Shown here piece by piece: positions 12,101 through 20,960 of a stretch of 64,000 nucleotides of DNA; positions within the stretch are counted from its first letter, which is position 1; every line of letters begins with the position of its first letter. The notes beneath the pieces are model-generated. The model searched no databases. It was not told the DNA's origin and worked only from the letters and a program-made list of their open reading frames with translations. The stretch is from Leptothoe kymatousa TAU-MAC 1615. Its GTDB lineage: Bacteria > Cyanobacteriota > Cyanobacteriia > Phormidesmidales > Phormidesmidaceae. Where the stretch lies: contig NZ_JADOER010000011.1 of NCBI RefSeq assembly GCF_018739865.1, positions 310,001 to 374,000 of the forward strand, given 5' to 3'. The translations under genes and the position numbers were made by a program.

Positions 12101-13509
12101 GAAAGTGGCTTTTCTAAATAATCTAAAGCATTCTTAGCTTGTTCTTGAGCAAAATTATTATCGCCCTTCAATAGCAAAAGTTTTTCTATGACTTGTTCTC
12201 GATTTGCTGTTTCCGGTTTTAAAGTATTTTTCAAGCACTCCCATGCAGTCACTTTTGCATTCTGCTGAACCTTTGTATCATCAAGTCTGCCATCTTGAAC
12301 GTTTCGATTTAACTCATTTAGATAGCTTAAAATCAAATCCGTAATATTAGTAGGAAGATCATTAATAAATTGATCTTGTACGACAGATATCATTTGGTCT
12401 GCGTACAGTCTAGCCAACAAAACAGTTATTTCTTTCTCTTCAGTGACAAGTTGTGATAAACGACGCAAAGCATCAAAGTAATCTTCATCTTCAAATAATT
12501 CGCGTTGGTCCTTAGCTTTCAAGTAGTCGTCCATAAAAATAGACAACTGCTTACCTGAAACACGCTGAGGTTTAATTGTTGTTTGAGTAACTTCACGCCC
12601 TAAAATATCCTCTAGCCGCGATGTGACAATTAGGGCATTAACTGGAGATTTAGGATCTTTGTACCTTACTGCTTTGCGTGTCTTCTCACTCATCTCAGAT
12701 AAGTGATCAACAATCACCAAAACTCTACGCTTCTCAAGTAACTGGTTTAAGAGTTCTTCTGATACAGGCTTTTCGTCATTTCTTAGATTCCTAATCTGTA
12801 GAGTAATTGCATCTAACAGCGTACCGTCTAGTTCTTCTTCGATAAGTACAGGAATCATGCGATGAGCGCATATTCGCTCTTCCTGAACTTCCGCCATTGA
12901 CCACTTCGCAATTTGGCAAGCTAAGCTTGTTTTGCCTATACCTCCCTCACCTACAATTACCAACCGAAAGAGCTGTCTTTTACAAAATGTTTGTAAATCC
13001 TCTGCCGTTAGCTGAGGATTAGTTTTTCGGTCAACTGACACAGGCAATGAAATATGTATCAGTCGCTCCTCAACCGTTGTACGGGATTCAAACTCTGTTA
13101 GAGCTTGTTCAATTCGAACATCTACCCAGGCATCAAGTACCTTGGGACGATATTTAAGCCACAGTACTATGTCTGGGGTTAGAGTGATTTGCGTACTCGG
13201 AATTGAAAACTGGGCAGGTAAATGCAATAACCAGAGTGGACGTTTCCACAAAATGGAAAGATAAGCAATACTTACCCCAGATAGCGTAAGTATTGGAAGT
13301 ATTGCTATCCAATTTTCCTTAAACCAATCGAAAACTATATCCGTGGAAGGTTGAGACTGTTGAACAGCTTGACTGACCGATGAAGAGGTTGTCCCCGGCG
13401 TCGAATTTGGTTGTGCGTAGCTGCCAGAAGCCAAAAATAATGCACTGAAAACACTAAGAGCTAAACCTCTGTAATTAAGTAAAAAAATTGTCTTCAGTCG
13501 TTGGGGCAT
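6148..13509 (-). CDS. Giant membrane-anchored NACHT NTPase with extended HEAT-repeat solenoid (2453 aa)
   Basis: N-terminal signal-like segment and second hydrophobic segment (WIAILPILTLSGVSIAYLSIL); Walker A GEGGIGKTSLA (near 12925-12952) and Walker B-like RVLVIVDHLSE; then roughly 1850 aa of HEAT-like repeats (e.g. LDGDVRASAIQSIGKLGQSSELVVHTLMQASEDTEPHVRAQAVSALVELS). Confidence 0.9.
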   Translation of the reverse strand: MPQRLKTIFLLNYRGLALSVFSALFLASGSYAQPNSTPGTTSSSVSQAVQQSQPSTDIVFDWFKENWIAILPILTLSGVSIAYLSILWKRPLWLLHLPAQFSIPSTQITLTPDIVLWLKYRPKVLDAWVDVRIEQALTEFESRTTVEERLIHISLPVSVDRKTNPQLTAEDLQTFCKRQLFRLVIVGEGGIGKTSLACQIAKWSMAEVQEERICAHRMIPVLIEEELDGTLLDAITLQIRNLRNDEKPVSEELLNQLLEKRRVLVIVDHLSEMSEKTRKAVRYKDPKSPVNALIVTSRLEDILGREVTQTTIKPQRVSGKQLSIFMDDYLKAKDQRELFEDEDYFDALRRLSQLVTEEKEITVLLARLYADQMISVVQDQFINDLPTNITDLILSYLNELNRNVQDGRLDDTKVQQNAKVTAWECLKNTLKPETANREQVIEKLLLLKGDNNFAQEQAKNALDYLEKPLSLIRTISPAKTRIRFTLDPLAEYLAALHLVERLRDNENDWQAFFQEIYAKSNSLEEIQGFLLALRNCCEAESGSSFRVPESIIQRLEQLAGLDPEVLATERLRRRIRRLMSDLSVAEPEDRQRAAREIGKIGADAKDALTALIKTAQDLDGDVRASAIQSIGKLGQSSELVVHTLMQASEDTEPHVRAQAVSALVELSVVSNSTQMRFLELLGDADIKVQTIAILGLEAAGKADEATLKGLRQMLESSSSSICLQAAKTLMSLEQSDRLIIQAIINQLDDEDYRVRIHAAELIGELDSGSDLLDSLETVLEKLEYLLNDRAPGVRTSAAKALIKLDQESEFSIKGLLALLKDTNANVRSDAAQKLGILNNGSREVVEELEGLLNDKDYQVRASAAEALGKLDRSLPSVLEKLTLLLDDKYPEVQSSAAEALGNLGNSAKYIIERLLSLLKNKNQDVQISAICALGKLHNIAPLILQSLTEFLDDANPNIRFQAASALLKLEQTSSKVVDVLCEQLLNGTADNRLQASELLGAENVLSGQLILVFLEAIQDKDIRIQSQSAYALAELKCGSASLINTLIQLLKSEDFKIVEKSIQALGKLGSLAKDCSGELLYFLDTNLSEFNEEEVENLRYEAREALIEIGSVSEGIIHKLFELFSGKDEDLRRDASKILESILEQSDIALNKILKLLENSSFELVKDASNIIDSFSFNSMAPRIKRKLEDFLVPLMLSRKDIITTSISTYFLVKFELVSDLVISEISGFIEDGDYGLPTQILEYLNESGDSELEDSLDVIVAAIAHLLRENDESKSQLEYIFRAITREAYLILEKRIFKLFKSENLWIQESVSLILLSNAIPIDKSKILEIVPSIIEVFSDIKKITESNLFQDLAKKEELKEAILSIRKTQDKELQVKCIKLLLELDTLFEERAVTELTPLLEEDYIVRVEVFSILQNLYNSSGRVLPLLGSLLKELTDKYTQRYTYFTSQKVKYIYMLLECLNELNYSFSELEKQNLSYILVKIFDRTVGFGIPSYGEYRNYFECMNWLKVVTKNNLSSELIVQRTLRLTETSVNTSLRCQAIDALGEIARGFEQVFTKLLFLISYEDDHVRHRIIRTIGNLYIDSDIVLNNCLSLSTDKDPYVRYFGVSSIGRFGKKPKKILTGLEILLSDEDIHVRLISAQTLLRSSVLNRTVINTLIELICDEDNNNFVRTHAIRQLCGSKEIGIHYKAKLCSLLSDKEISVRLQAAQSLLELGITEKKVVNTLLNISLTKNEEIISERTQAIKAIGSLEELENVEFETLLPLLDAEDVSIRIEVAKVLLPKKQYQELAINTLLSVVNDVDLDSRYDAIEALGELQSASNKVSSNLIEVLNDSDIYIRVVATETLIALNKVSQPVIDVLASLLKHETSWIRRSAIDSIGKLKDTPNEEILVILKSYCLEDDWHHESLESLYQLSVHSDIVELDLKSILNTDNADIQRDFIRILENYLEEGKIKETWISQLIPVAYGTDEDCRRDAISALYEATKTSDFASQQFVSLLKSNNISVIQTVCETLYDLKERPPESLLKTFRRLIADDNLLVSSISAYFLVLFGVDAPVANLLKRYLIEENYEVPEQVLILQENLQNGLDFIIAAVADLMENDDATIRESTLKILESIETSLPPLIGRMFGILEEDESYLVDDIRKILIALKVEPTAFLEKKVNLIALDTSEESVNYNAISTLGEFSRLSDLAANSLYSAMEKAYDKTLSLSIEGSFEEAEEYFSLAGEYFQALIEDHTSGTEFISKKFHLLLDNQNLLIQGIAAYGLLKMDANLDSIVEKLRLFIARQFYDLPLQFPDGSGIVDALDLILIGLGRLLDEENLGLNLGNKVREIFTLLPDLVEQTVPRLQGLLASEERSIYRSYKSSTNILVQIDLSIPSEQIVNLLIPLLKDESSEKRVFIVGALEQLNYVSETVVHELSELLWDEDQAVRDKAINAITTLKGVSKVEAMLI

Positions 13510-13824
13510 TACTCAAAGTAGATTAATTGCAAAAATCAGGCTGAATTCAGACAAAAAGCACACAACATAGAGTGCTTTGATTGCACAATCCTACATTATA
13601 TAATTTATAACAAGCTACTTTGGCGATGCTAGTGAGATTGACAAATCTACTATGTCCTTGGTCTGAAAATCATGCGGACTTCTCTGACTAAGACAGCTGC
13701 TGACAGCCATTGAATAAGTCATACTTACGAACGGAGTTTTTTACTCATTAAAGCTTCATTCGAGATTCGGTATATCTTTGAAAGTCAGTATCTCATTAGA
13801 AAAGTTATCCCTGTAATACAAACT

Positions 13825-15114
13825 ATGGGCAACTCTTCTATGGGCTTCAAGCACTATGCCGCCAGTACAACACTGCTACCATTGCTATTTTCATTGACTA
13901 TTAGCCCACTTAGCGCGCAACCAATCAATACTGAACAAATCGCCCGCAGCGCAACTGTTTCCACCCCCGATATCCTGAACGAAATCAACCGCCTGCGCCA
14001 AAACCCAGCCGCCTATGCCGACTGGCTCCAAACCACCCGCAGCTACTACATCGGCACCGCCCTCTACTGGCCCGGACAACGCCCCCTCCAAACCCAAGAA
14101 GGTACCACCGCCCTGGATAACGCCATCCGCACATTGCGTAACACCGCACCCCTAGCCCCCCTAACCACCAGCCAGGGACTTTCCCAAGCCGCCACAGACC
14201 ATGCCCAGGACCTGCACCTATCCGGTCGCTTTAGCCTCCGGGGCAGCGACGGCAGCACCGCCGAAGACCGCATCCAACGCTACGGCACCTACGAAGGTCG
14301 CCTCAAAGAACTCATTAGCGAAGGTCTCAACGACCCAGCCGCCATCGTCGCCGCCCTGGTTCTGGACGATGGCAATAGCAGTCGCAGCTATCAGCAAACC
14401 CTTTTGGCCCCCGACCTGCACCACATCGGCATCGGCTGCATCCCCAGCGGCAGGCTCACCCTCTGCATTACCAGCTTCGCCACCCACTACACCGACAACG
14501 CTGCCCCTGAACCAGTCGCCAGTAAAGCAACCCCCACTAGCAGCGCAACAGAGCATCTATCCACCCTGGCAGCAGACTTTATTGCCGAGACCAACACCCT
14601 GCGACGCAACCCGGCCCGGTATGCAGAAAAACTACGGGCACTGCGCCCCTACTATGACGGCAACCTGGTAAAACTACCGGGACAGCCTATTTTGCAAACT
14701 GTTGAAGGGGTCGCCGCCCTGGATGAAGCGATTGTAGCCCTCGAGAATACCGATTCTCTCCCACTGCTTAGCTATTCCACCGGACTTAGCCAGGGGGCAG
14801 CGGACCACGCCAACGACTTGGGCAATGGTAACGTTGGCCATTATGGCAGCGACGGTAGCGCACCGCTGGATCGGGTGAATCGCTATGGCACGATTCCTGC
14901 TGGGAATCGCATCGGTGAAAATATTAGCTTTGGTCCTTTCTCTTCGGCGGAATGGCACATTATCCAATTGTTAATTGACGACAATGTGCCGAGCCGTGGC
15001 CACCGTGAGGCACTGCTGCGATCTGAGTATCGCTTTACGGGCAGTGCCTGCAACAGCCATGCTACGTTTGAAATTGTTTGTGTTGCCACCTATGCGACGG
15101 CATACGAGGAATAA
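13825..15114 (+). CDS. Secreted protein with two tandem CAP (SCP/PR-1-like) domains
   Basis: Signal-like N-terminus; two copies of ILNEINRLRQNPAAYADWL.../FIAETNTLRRNPARYAEKL..., each followed by LSQ(A/G)A(T/A)DHA and GSDGS motifs. Confidence 0.83.
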   Translation: MGNSSMGFKHYAASTTLLPLLFSLTISPLSAQPINTEQIARSATVSTPDILNEINRLRQNPAAYADWLQTTRSYYIGTALYWPGQRPLQTQEGTTALDNAIRTLRNTAPLAPLTTSQGLSQAATDHAQDLHLSGRFSLRGSDGSTAEDRIQRYGTYEGRLKELISEGLNDPAAIVAALVLDDGNSSRSYQQTLLAPDLHHIGIGCIPSGRLTLCITSFATHYTDNAAPEPVASKATPTSSATEHLSTLAADFIAETNTLRRNPARYAEKLRALRPYYDGNLVKLPGQPILQTVEGVAALDEAIVALENTDSLPLLSYSTGLSQGAADHANDLGNGNVGHYGSDGSAPLDRVNRYGTIPAGNRIGENISFGPFSSAEWHIIQLLIDDNVPSRGHREALLRSEYRFTGSACNSHATFEIVCVATYATAYEE

Positions 15115-15157
15115 GTCATTCATCAAAAGGGTCGAGGGTGGGCCGTGCCTCCCAGCA

Positions 15158-16615
15158 TTACCGAATCTGCACTGCTGCGTTGTAGATTGCCTCGTTGGTC
15201 TGCACCGATTTTTGTAAATCCACCACCGGGTTGGGATAGTCCACACCCAGGGTCACATTGCACCGTTTCTGTTCTTCTTTATCCAGCTTCCAGGGGCTAT
15301 GGATCTTGCGCCGGGGCAGCTTTTGCAATTCTGGTAGCCAGTGTTTTACATAGTCTCCATCGGGGTCATAGTCCTTCGACTGCTTGGGAATATTAAAATA
15401 CCGAAACCCTCGTGCATCATTGCCGACGCCCGCTGTGTAGTTCCAGTTTCCCCAGTTGCTGCACACATCGTAGTCAATCAGCAGCGACTCGAACCACTCT
15501 GCCCCCATGCGCCAGTCGATGCCCAAATTTTTGGTTAAAAAGCTGGCCACATTCTGTCGTCCCCGGTTGGACATAAACCCGGTTGCCGCTAGCTCTCGCA
15601 TGTTGGCATCCACCAACGGGTAGCCGGTCTCGCCACGGGTCCACAGCTCAAATCGTTGCCAGTCTTCTTTCCAGGCCACCTTCAGCCCCCGCAATCCGGA
15701 CGGGTAAAACACCGTATCGCCATGTTTGGCACAAATAAACCGAAAAAAGTCTCGCCACAGGAGCTCGAACACTAGCCAGTAGGTGGAATCGTTCTTGACG
15801 CGCTGTTGTTCGTAGGCACCGACTTCTTCGTAGATTTTGCGGGGAGAGATGCAGCCGAGGGCTAGCCAGGGAGAGAATTTGGAGGAATAGTTGGCCCCGA
15901 GCATACCGTTGCGGTTTTGTTTATACACCCGTAGTTTGTCCACATCCCAAAAGTAGTGCTGCAGCCGCTGCAGGGCTTCGGTTTCTCCTCCGTTGAAGGA
16001 CAGCACACCCCGTGGGTCTGGGACTTTGGGTTCTAGACCGAGGTCATCCAGGCTGGGCAGCTCGCCAAGGTCCACCTTGGGTAGGGGCGGCAGTTGATTG
16101 GGTGAGGGAAATGCTGGATAGACCGAGCTGCTTTTTTCGACTTTCTTGCGAAAGGAGGTAAATACCTTGGGGAGCTGGGAGACGTCGAAGGGTAAATCGT
16201 CGGGATGGTAGAGGGTGGTCCCCCAGTAGATCTCGTAGCTAATTTTTAGCTGGGCTAGCTGCTGTTCGAGGGCGGCATCCACTGCGAGTTCTTCGCTGGT
16301 GATTTCTTCGTGCCAGTACACGGCATCTACCTGTAGGGCTTTTGCGATCGCAGCCACTTCTTCCTCCGGCTTACCGTGGCGCACCACCAGGTCAGCCCCT
16401 TTATCCCGTAGCGAGGCCCGCAGATCCGCTACGCTTTCTAGCAAAAACTGAGCCCGATAGGTCCCGGTCTTCGGAAAGCCAAAGCGGGTTTGGCCAAACT
16501 GACGCGGATCAAAACAATAGACCGGAATCACCTCGGCTTTCTGCTCTAGGGTACGATGCAGCGGTTCGTGGTCGTGGAGGCGAAGGTCATTGCGAAACCA
16601 GAGCAAAATGCGCAT
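15158..16615 (-). CDS. Cryptochrome/DNA photolyase family protein, DASH-like
   Basis: MRILLWFRNDLRLHDHEPLH... and FAD-binding region WLALGCISPRKIYEEV...GYPLVDANMRELAATGFMSNRGRQNVASFL. Confidence 0.92.
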   Translation of the reverse strand: MRILLWFRNDLRLHDHEPLHRTLEQKAEVIPVYCFDPRQFGQTRFGFPKTGTYRAQFLLESVADLRASLRDKGADLVVRHGKPEEEVAAIAKALQVDAVYWHEEITSEELAVDAALEQQLAQLKISYEIYWGTTLYHPDDLPFDVSQLPKVFTSFRKKVEKSSSVYPAFPSPNQLPPLPKVDLGELPSLDDLGLEPKVPDPRGVLSFNGGETEALQRLQHYFWDVDKLRVYKQNRNGMLGANYSSKFSPWLALGCISPRKIYEEVGAYEQQRVKNDSTYWLVFELLWRDFFRFICAKHGDTVFYPSGLRGLKVAWKEDWQRFELWTRGETGYPLVDANMRELAATGFMSNRGRQNVASFLTKNLGIDWRMGAEWFESLLIDYDVCSNWGNWNYTAGVGNDARGFRYFNIPKQSKDYDPDGDYVKHWLPELQKLPRRKIHSPWKLDKEEQKRCNVTLGVDYPNPVVDLQKSVQTNEAIYNAAVQIR

Positions 16616-16809
16616 GAACAGGTTGAGGTCGGTGGGTACATCGGCTAGAAAGACATTTTTTCTACTGACAGAGTATGCTTAATAAATGTTAGCAATGTCG
16701 CTGCTGATTTACGAGGCGGCCCGCAATGGACTCATCTAGGATGACGTCATTCGGCTCATCAAGACTCAGCAGTACAGGGTATCTAGTTTTAAGGAAAGGA
16801 ACACAATCG

Positions 16810-17265
16810 ATGGCAATCAAAGTGGGTGACAAGGCTCCGGATTTTACCCTGCAGTCTCAGGCTGGAGACTCGGTAACGCTATCGAGTTTTCAGGGGCAAA
16901 AGGCCGTCGTGCTTTACTTTTATCCCAAGGATGACACCCCAGGATGCACCACGGAATCCTGCACATTTCGCGATAGTTTCCAGGATTTTCAGGAGCTGGG
17001 CGCTGAGGTGATCGGCATTAGCAGCGATTCACCGGATTCTCACCAAGCGTTTGCAAGCAAGTATAGTTTGCCGTTTACGCTGGTGAGCGATGCTGGGTCA
17101 GCGGTACGTAAGGCCTATGGGGTGCCTGCAACCCTGGGGTTGTTGCCAGGTCGGGTCACCTATGTGATTGATAAAACAGGCACTGTGAAGCATATGTTTA
17201 ATTCGCAGTTCAACCCGAAGAAACACGTTGAGGAAGCATTGGGTGTGTTGAAGGGGTTGGGCTAA
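16810..17265 (+). CDS. Thioredoxin-dependent peroxiredoxin, BCP/PrxQ type
   Basis: MAIKVGDKAPDFTLQSQAG...VLYFYPKDDTPGCTTESCTFRD; likely start is internal to the track ORF 16726..17265. Confidence 0.92.
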   Translation: MAIKVGDKAPDFTLQSQAGDSVTLSSFQGQKAVVLYFYPKDDTPGCTTESCTFRDSFQDFQELGAEVIGISSDSPDSHQAFASKYSLPFTLVSDAGSAVRKAYGVPATLGLLPGRVTYVIDKTGTVKHMFNSQFNPKKHVEEALGVLKGLG

Positions 17266-17273
17266 GGACGCCC

Positions 17274-19517
17274 CTATTGGTCTGTGATCTGCTGATTGAG
17301 CCAGTTAATCACGGCCATGGAACGGGCCGTAAACGCAATCACATACTCTTTGGCTGTTGGCCCTTGCTGTTGCACTTTGGCATAGATGTCGGTTTCGCGG
17401 ACTTCTTCGGGGGCTGACTGTGTTTGAATGAGTAGCTTAATGTTGGTGAGTAAGTTAAGGGGTTCATCTCCTTGAATATTTAACAGGGCCGTTTTGGGTG
17501 AGAGTTTTTGCAAACTGCCACCACAGTGTTGGGCCCCTACCTGCTTTCCTTCTAGGGCTACATATTCAACGGAGATCGTCTGATGTACGGGTTTTAGCGG
17601 TAAATCTTCTGGGGTCAGAAACAGTTTGAATTGATCGCCCCGAATGCCGGTGACGTCGTAGATCGTAATGGGACGTTTAATGCCTTTGGGATAGACCTCC
17701 ACTTTGCTTTGGATGGCCAGACGATGGTGATTGATGGTGCCAATTTCTTCGTGGGTATCTTCGGAAATAAAGATTTGGCCGCCGGTCGTATAGGACTCGA
17801 TGCGGAAGGCGAGATTGACGGCACTACCAATGACGCTATACTTGGTGCGCTTTTCTGAGCCAATGTTGCCGACAATCACACTGCCGGTATTGATGCCAAT
17901 CCCCATTTCTTGTTCGGGAAATCCTTTTTCTCGCATGGCAACATTCACGTCTACCATGGCTTGTTGCATTGCGATCGCACAGGCCACGGCCCGGTCAGGA
18001 TGATTATCATTGACCCGGATGGTGGGAGCACCAAAAATCACTAGGATGCCATCCCCCATAAACTCATCAATGATGCCTCCATATTCATTGATCACATCGG
18101 ACATATAGCCCAGGTACAAATTGAGAATTTGCACCACCTGCTCCGGCGGCAACTGTTCCGAAAGAGCGGTAAAGCCCCGCAGATCGGAGGTGAGGATGGT
18201 AATTTTGCGCGTCTCTCCCCCCAGCTTAAGATTTTCAGGATTGTCCAACAAATTAGCAACAACCTGATCGCTCAAATAGCGACTAAAAGTGCGCCGAATT
18301 TGGCTAGCACTATGGGCCAGGTAGGTATTCACCCCAGCGGCAGCCCCCGTCAGGGCCATCAAGGGAGGAACCATGGGCACCCACCAGCCCAACAACAACA
18401 ATCCATAGGTGCCTGCCACCAAAGCACAGCCAAGGGCAACGAGAAAAATAACCTGGCGCCATAGCGTATCCTTAGCCGGATTGCGCTGCATCCAGGTAAT
18501 TGTTGCCCCAAATAGAGACCACAGAAAAATCCAGAGAATTTCCACCGGTTCTGACAAGGTGCGAATCAGCGCCCGACCATCCAAAGCGGCACTAATTATT
18601 TGGCTGGTGAGATTCGCGTGAATTTCCACCCCAGCCATGGACTTCGGCAGGGCCAGCATCTTGCTACTGTGGGGCACAAAGAAACGGTCCTTGAGACTTT
18701 CCGCCACGGAGCCAATAAAAATCACCCGATCCTTGGCCCAGTCCTCCGGTAGCTCGTCATTTAGCACCGCCCGTAGGGGCACGGTTTCAAAAAGTTCGCT
18801 GCCCCCCCGATAGTTAATCAGGGTTTGATAGCCCTCGGCATCAGCCCGAATATAGCCCCCGTCGTTTTTGTTAAAGGGGCGAAAAACAGCCCCGTTCAAC
18901 TGCCACCAGTCGTCGATGCCCACCGGCTGGGGACCAATCCCCTCAGCATCTAGGTACAGCAGGGCCAAATATAGGGCAAAGCTCGGGGCCTGGACACCTT
19001 CCGGGGTGGTCACCATCAACAGACCGCGACGAATTGTGTTGTCGTTATCCACAATGCCATCGTTGATGCCCACCTGGCCCAACTCCGCTAGCACCGGGGC
19101 CGGATCAATTAAGTCTCGATCGGCACTGTCCCCCAAAATGGTCCGCATCCCGATGAGGTTCGGCGTATTGCGAAACACCTCTTCTAGCTCAGCGTGGCCC
19201 GGTTCCACCGGCACGTCGCGAATAATGTCGAGGCCAATGGCCCTGGGCTGCTGGCTCGACAATTTTGAAATCACCTCAGCGTAGACCGCATCTGGAATGA
19301 TGGCCTGGCCCATCTGGCGAATATCTTCTTCATCGATACCCACAATGGCCACACGAGTATCGGGCGTTTCTGGACGCCACTGCAGGTAGCGATCATAGGT
19401 GAGCCATTCTAAAGGTTGCAACAGCCCCAGGGCGCGCAACAGAATAATTATAATGGTCATCGTCGGGGCGGCAACAACAATACCGCGCCATTGCCACCAA
19501 AGACGTTTAAGATTCAT
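17274..19517 (-). CDS. CHASE2-domain adenylate/guanylate (class III) cyclase
   Basis: CHASE2-like N-terminus (YDRYLQWRPETPDTRVAIVGIDEEDI), three TM helices, cyclase motifs TSDLRGFTALSEQL, DEFMGDGILVIFGAP, GIGINTGSVIVGNIGSEKRTKYSVIGSAVNLAFRIE. Confidence 0.93.
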   Translation of the reverse strand: MNLKRLWWQWRGIVVAAPTMTIIIILLRALGLLQPLEWLTYDRYLQWRPETPDTRVAIVGIDEEDIRQMGQAIIPDAVYAEVISKLSSQQPRAIGLDIIRDVPVEPGHAELEEVFRNTPNLIGMRTILGDSADRDLIDPAPVLAELGQVGINDGIVDNDNTIRRGLLMVTTPEGVQAPSFALYLALLYLDAEGIGPQPVGIDDWWQLNGAVFRPFNKNDGGYIRADAEGYQTLINYRGGSELFETVPLRAVLNDELPEDWAKDRVIFIGSVAESLKDRFFVPHSSKMLALPKSMAGVEIHANLTSQIISAALDGRALIRTLSEPVEILWIFLWSLFGATITWMQRNPAKDTLWRQVIFLVALGCALVAGTYGLLLLGWWVPMVPPLMALTGAAAGVNTYLAHSASQIRRTFSRYLSDQVVANLLDNPENLKLGGETRKITILTSDLRGFTALSEQLPPEQVVQILNLYLGYMSDVINEYGGIIDEFMGDGILVIFGAPTIRVNDNHPDRAVACAIAMQQAMVDVNVAMREKGFPEQEMGIGINTGSVIVGNIGSEKRTKYSVIGSAVNLAFRIESYTTGGQIFISEDTHEEIGTINHHRLAIQSKVEVYPKGIKRPITIYDVTGIRGDQFKLFLTPEDLPLKPVHQTISVEYVALEGKQVGAQHCGGSLQKLSPKTALLNIQGDEPLNLLTNIKLLIQTQSAPEEVRETDIYAKVQQQGPTAKEYVIAFTARSMAVINWLNQQITDQ

Positions 19518-19557
19518 GCTTCAGCACTAGGTGAGACTCTCGAGCAGCCGTTGTCGA

Positions 19558-20376
19558 TTATCGAATGCCGTCAAGCAGCTGTTCTAAATTACTGGTGCCA
19601 TGGTCGACGTCGCTGCTGGGCACCGCCATCGGCACGGCGGGAGGAGCGACATCGACCACGGCGGCCTCCTGACCCACAATGGGTTGCGCTGCGACTGCGT
19701 CTAAATCCACCGAGGATAACAGCTGGGTCCATGGGTCAGGATTGGTGGAGCGGAGGGATGCAGCCAAGGTCAGGGTTTCTTGCCAGGCACCGGCGGCGGC
19801 GTAGAGTTCGGCCTGGGCTAAGGCATCATCGGCGGCGGCCTCTAGCTCGGCTAGTAGTGCTGGGCTCGCATCCAACCGCTGAATGCCCCCACCAATTAAG
19901 ACATCGTCACTGCGATCTCTAGGATCGCAAACCAGCGCCAGGTCCCAATAGTACAGGTTGCCAGCGGCAAAAATAGGCGTCACCCCATCGCTTTGGTAGC
20001 GGGGCAGTTGCAATTGAATCGTACCTGGGGTGTCGGGTAGCGTCACGATTTCTTGGTAAACGTCCTCCCCCACTTCGTCTACCACGGTGAGTTCGGCGTT
20101 GACGGCCCCGGTTTCAGGAATATAGAACCACAGGGATAGGGGAATATCGGCATCTGCACCAAATGCTGTGGAGATCGCATTGTGGGGCAAAATTGAGGTC
20201 AATGAAGGCTTCTGTTGAGGATCCAGGCAGGTTTCACCCCGGGTGGCCAAGGATGGTCCCCGGGCCGGGGCACCGCGATCGCGGGTTTGGGGAAACTCTA
20301 GGGCGTAGCTAGGACCCGCCGCTGCCACCATCAAACTAGCAAGAACAGCCTGGATAAAACGCGAACGAATAGACAT
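19558..20376 (-). CDS. DUF928-family exported protein
   Basis: Signal peptide MSIRSRFIQAVLASLMVAAAGPSYA; RDRGAPARGPSLATRGETCL...; adjacent to the CHASE2 cyclase gene. Start chosen internal to the track ORF ending at 20505. Confidence 0.8.
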   Translation of the reverse strand: MSIRSRFIQAVLASLMVAAAGPSYALEFPQTRDRGAPARGPSLATRGETCLDPQQKPSLTSILPHNAISTAFGADADIPLSLWFYIPETGAVNAELTVVDEVGEDVYQEIVTLPDTPGTIQLQLPRYQSDGVTPIFAAGNLYYWDLALVCDPRDRSDDVLIGGGIQRLDASPALLAELEAAADDALAQAELYAAAGAWQETLTLAASLRSTNPDPWTQLLSSVDLDAVAAQPIVGQEAAVVDVAPPAVPMAVPSSDVDHGTSNLEQLLDGIR

Positions 20377-20960
20377 GACGATTTTTTCTCTCTGACAACC
20401 TAAGAGTGACCATAATTGAACGTAGAAATAGCTGCTGATGTCGAAAATGATGCACTTTGCCATCCGGGCAAAGGTCTGCGCCAAGATCATAGTGTGAATC
20501 AGCAATACTACGAAAAATCTTGATGGCGTTTAACTTTTCTTACCTGAACACTACAGAGGCATCAGTACTGGTTTCGGTTATTTTTTACAAGACCAATCAA
20601 AAAACTGCCTAAAAAAATAACAATAAAATTGGATATGCACCAACTAACCTAAGGGGCTTTTAGCTTGATGAATATAGATTCCATAGATTTACAGCGCTTA
20701 TTTTTTGCGCTCAAAACCCTCTTAGAATATCTGTAAATTCCTCAGAAGAGATGTTGTTTTTTATACATCCAAACAACTGCCAACAATAAAATACACGGCT
20801 TGGCAGGTTAAGCATCGGCACATAGCAAAAAGGGGCGCTCAGGGATTTCCGCCCCGCACCCCTCTTGATCTAATGAACATTCTGCAGGGCTTTACCCTTT
20901 TCGCAGCATGTTCTAAACGCCGAACTGGAGATGACCTGTGGGAGTTACCACCTAGCCGTC

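Noticed and set aside
14201-14671. 156-aa plus-strand ORF
   Set aside because: Alternate frame inside the CAP-domain gene; low-complexity Ala/Pro/Thr.
16741-16752. TGACGTCA palindrome as a regulatory site
   Set aside because: An 8-10 bp palindrome is expected by chance; it does not match the TGTGA-N6-TCACA CRP consensus.
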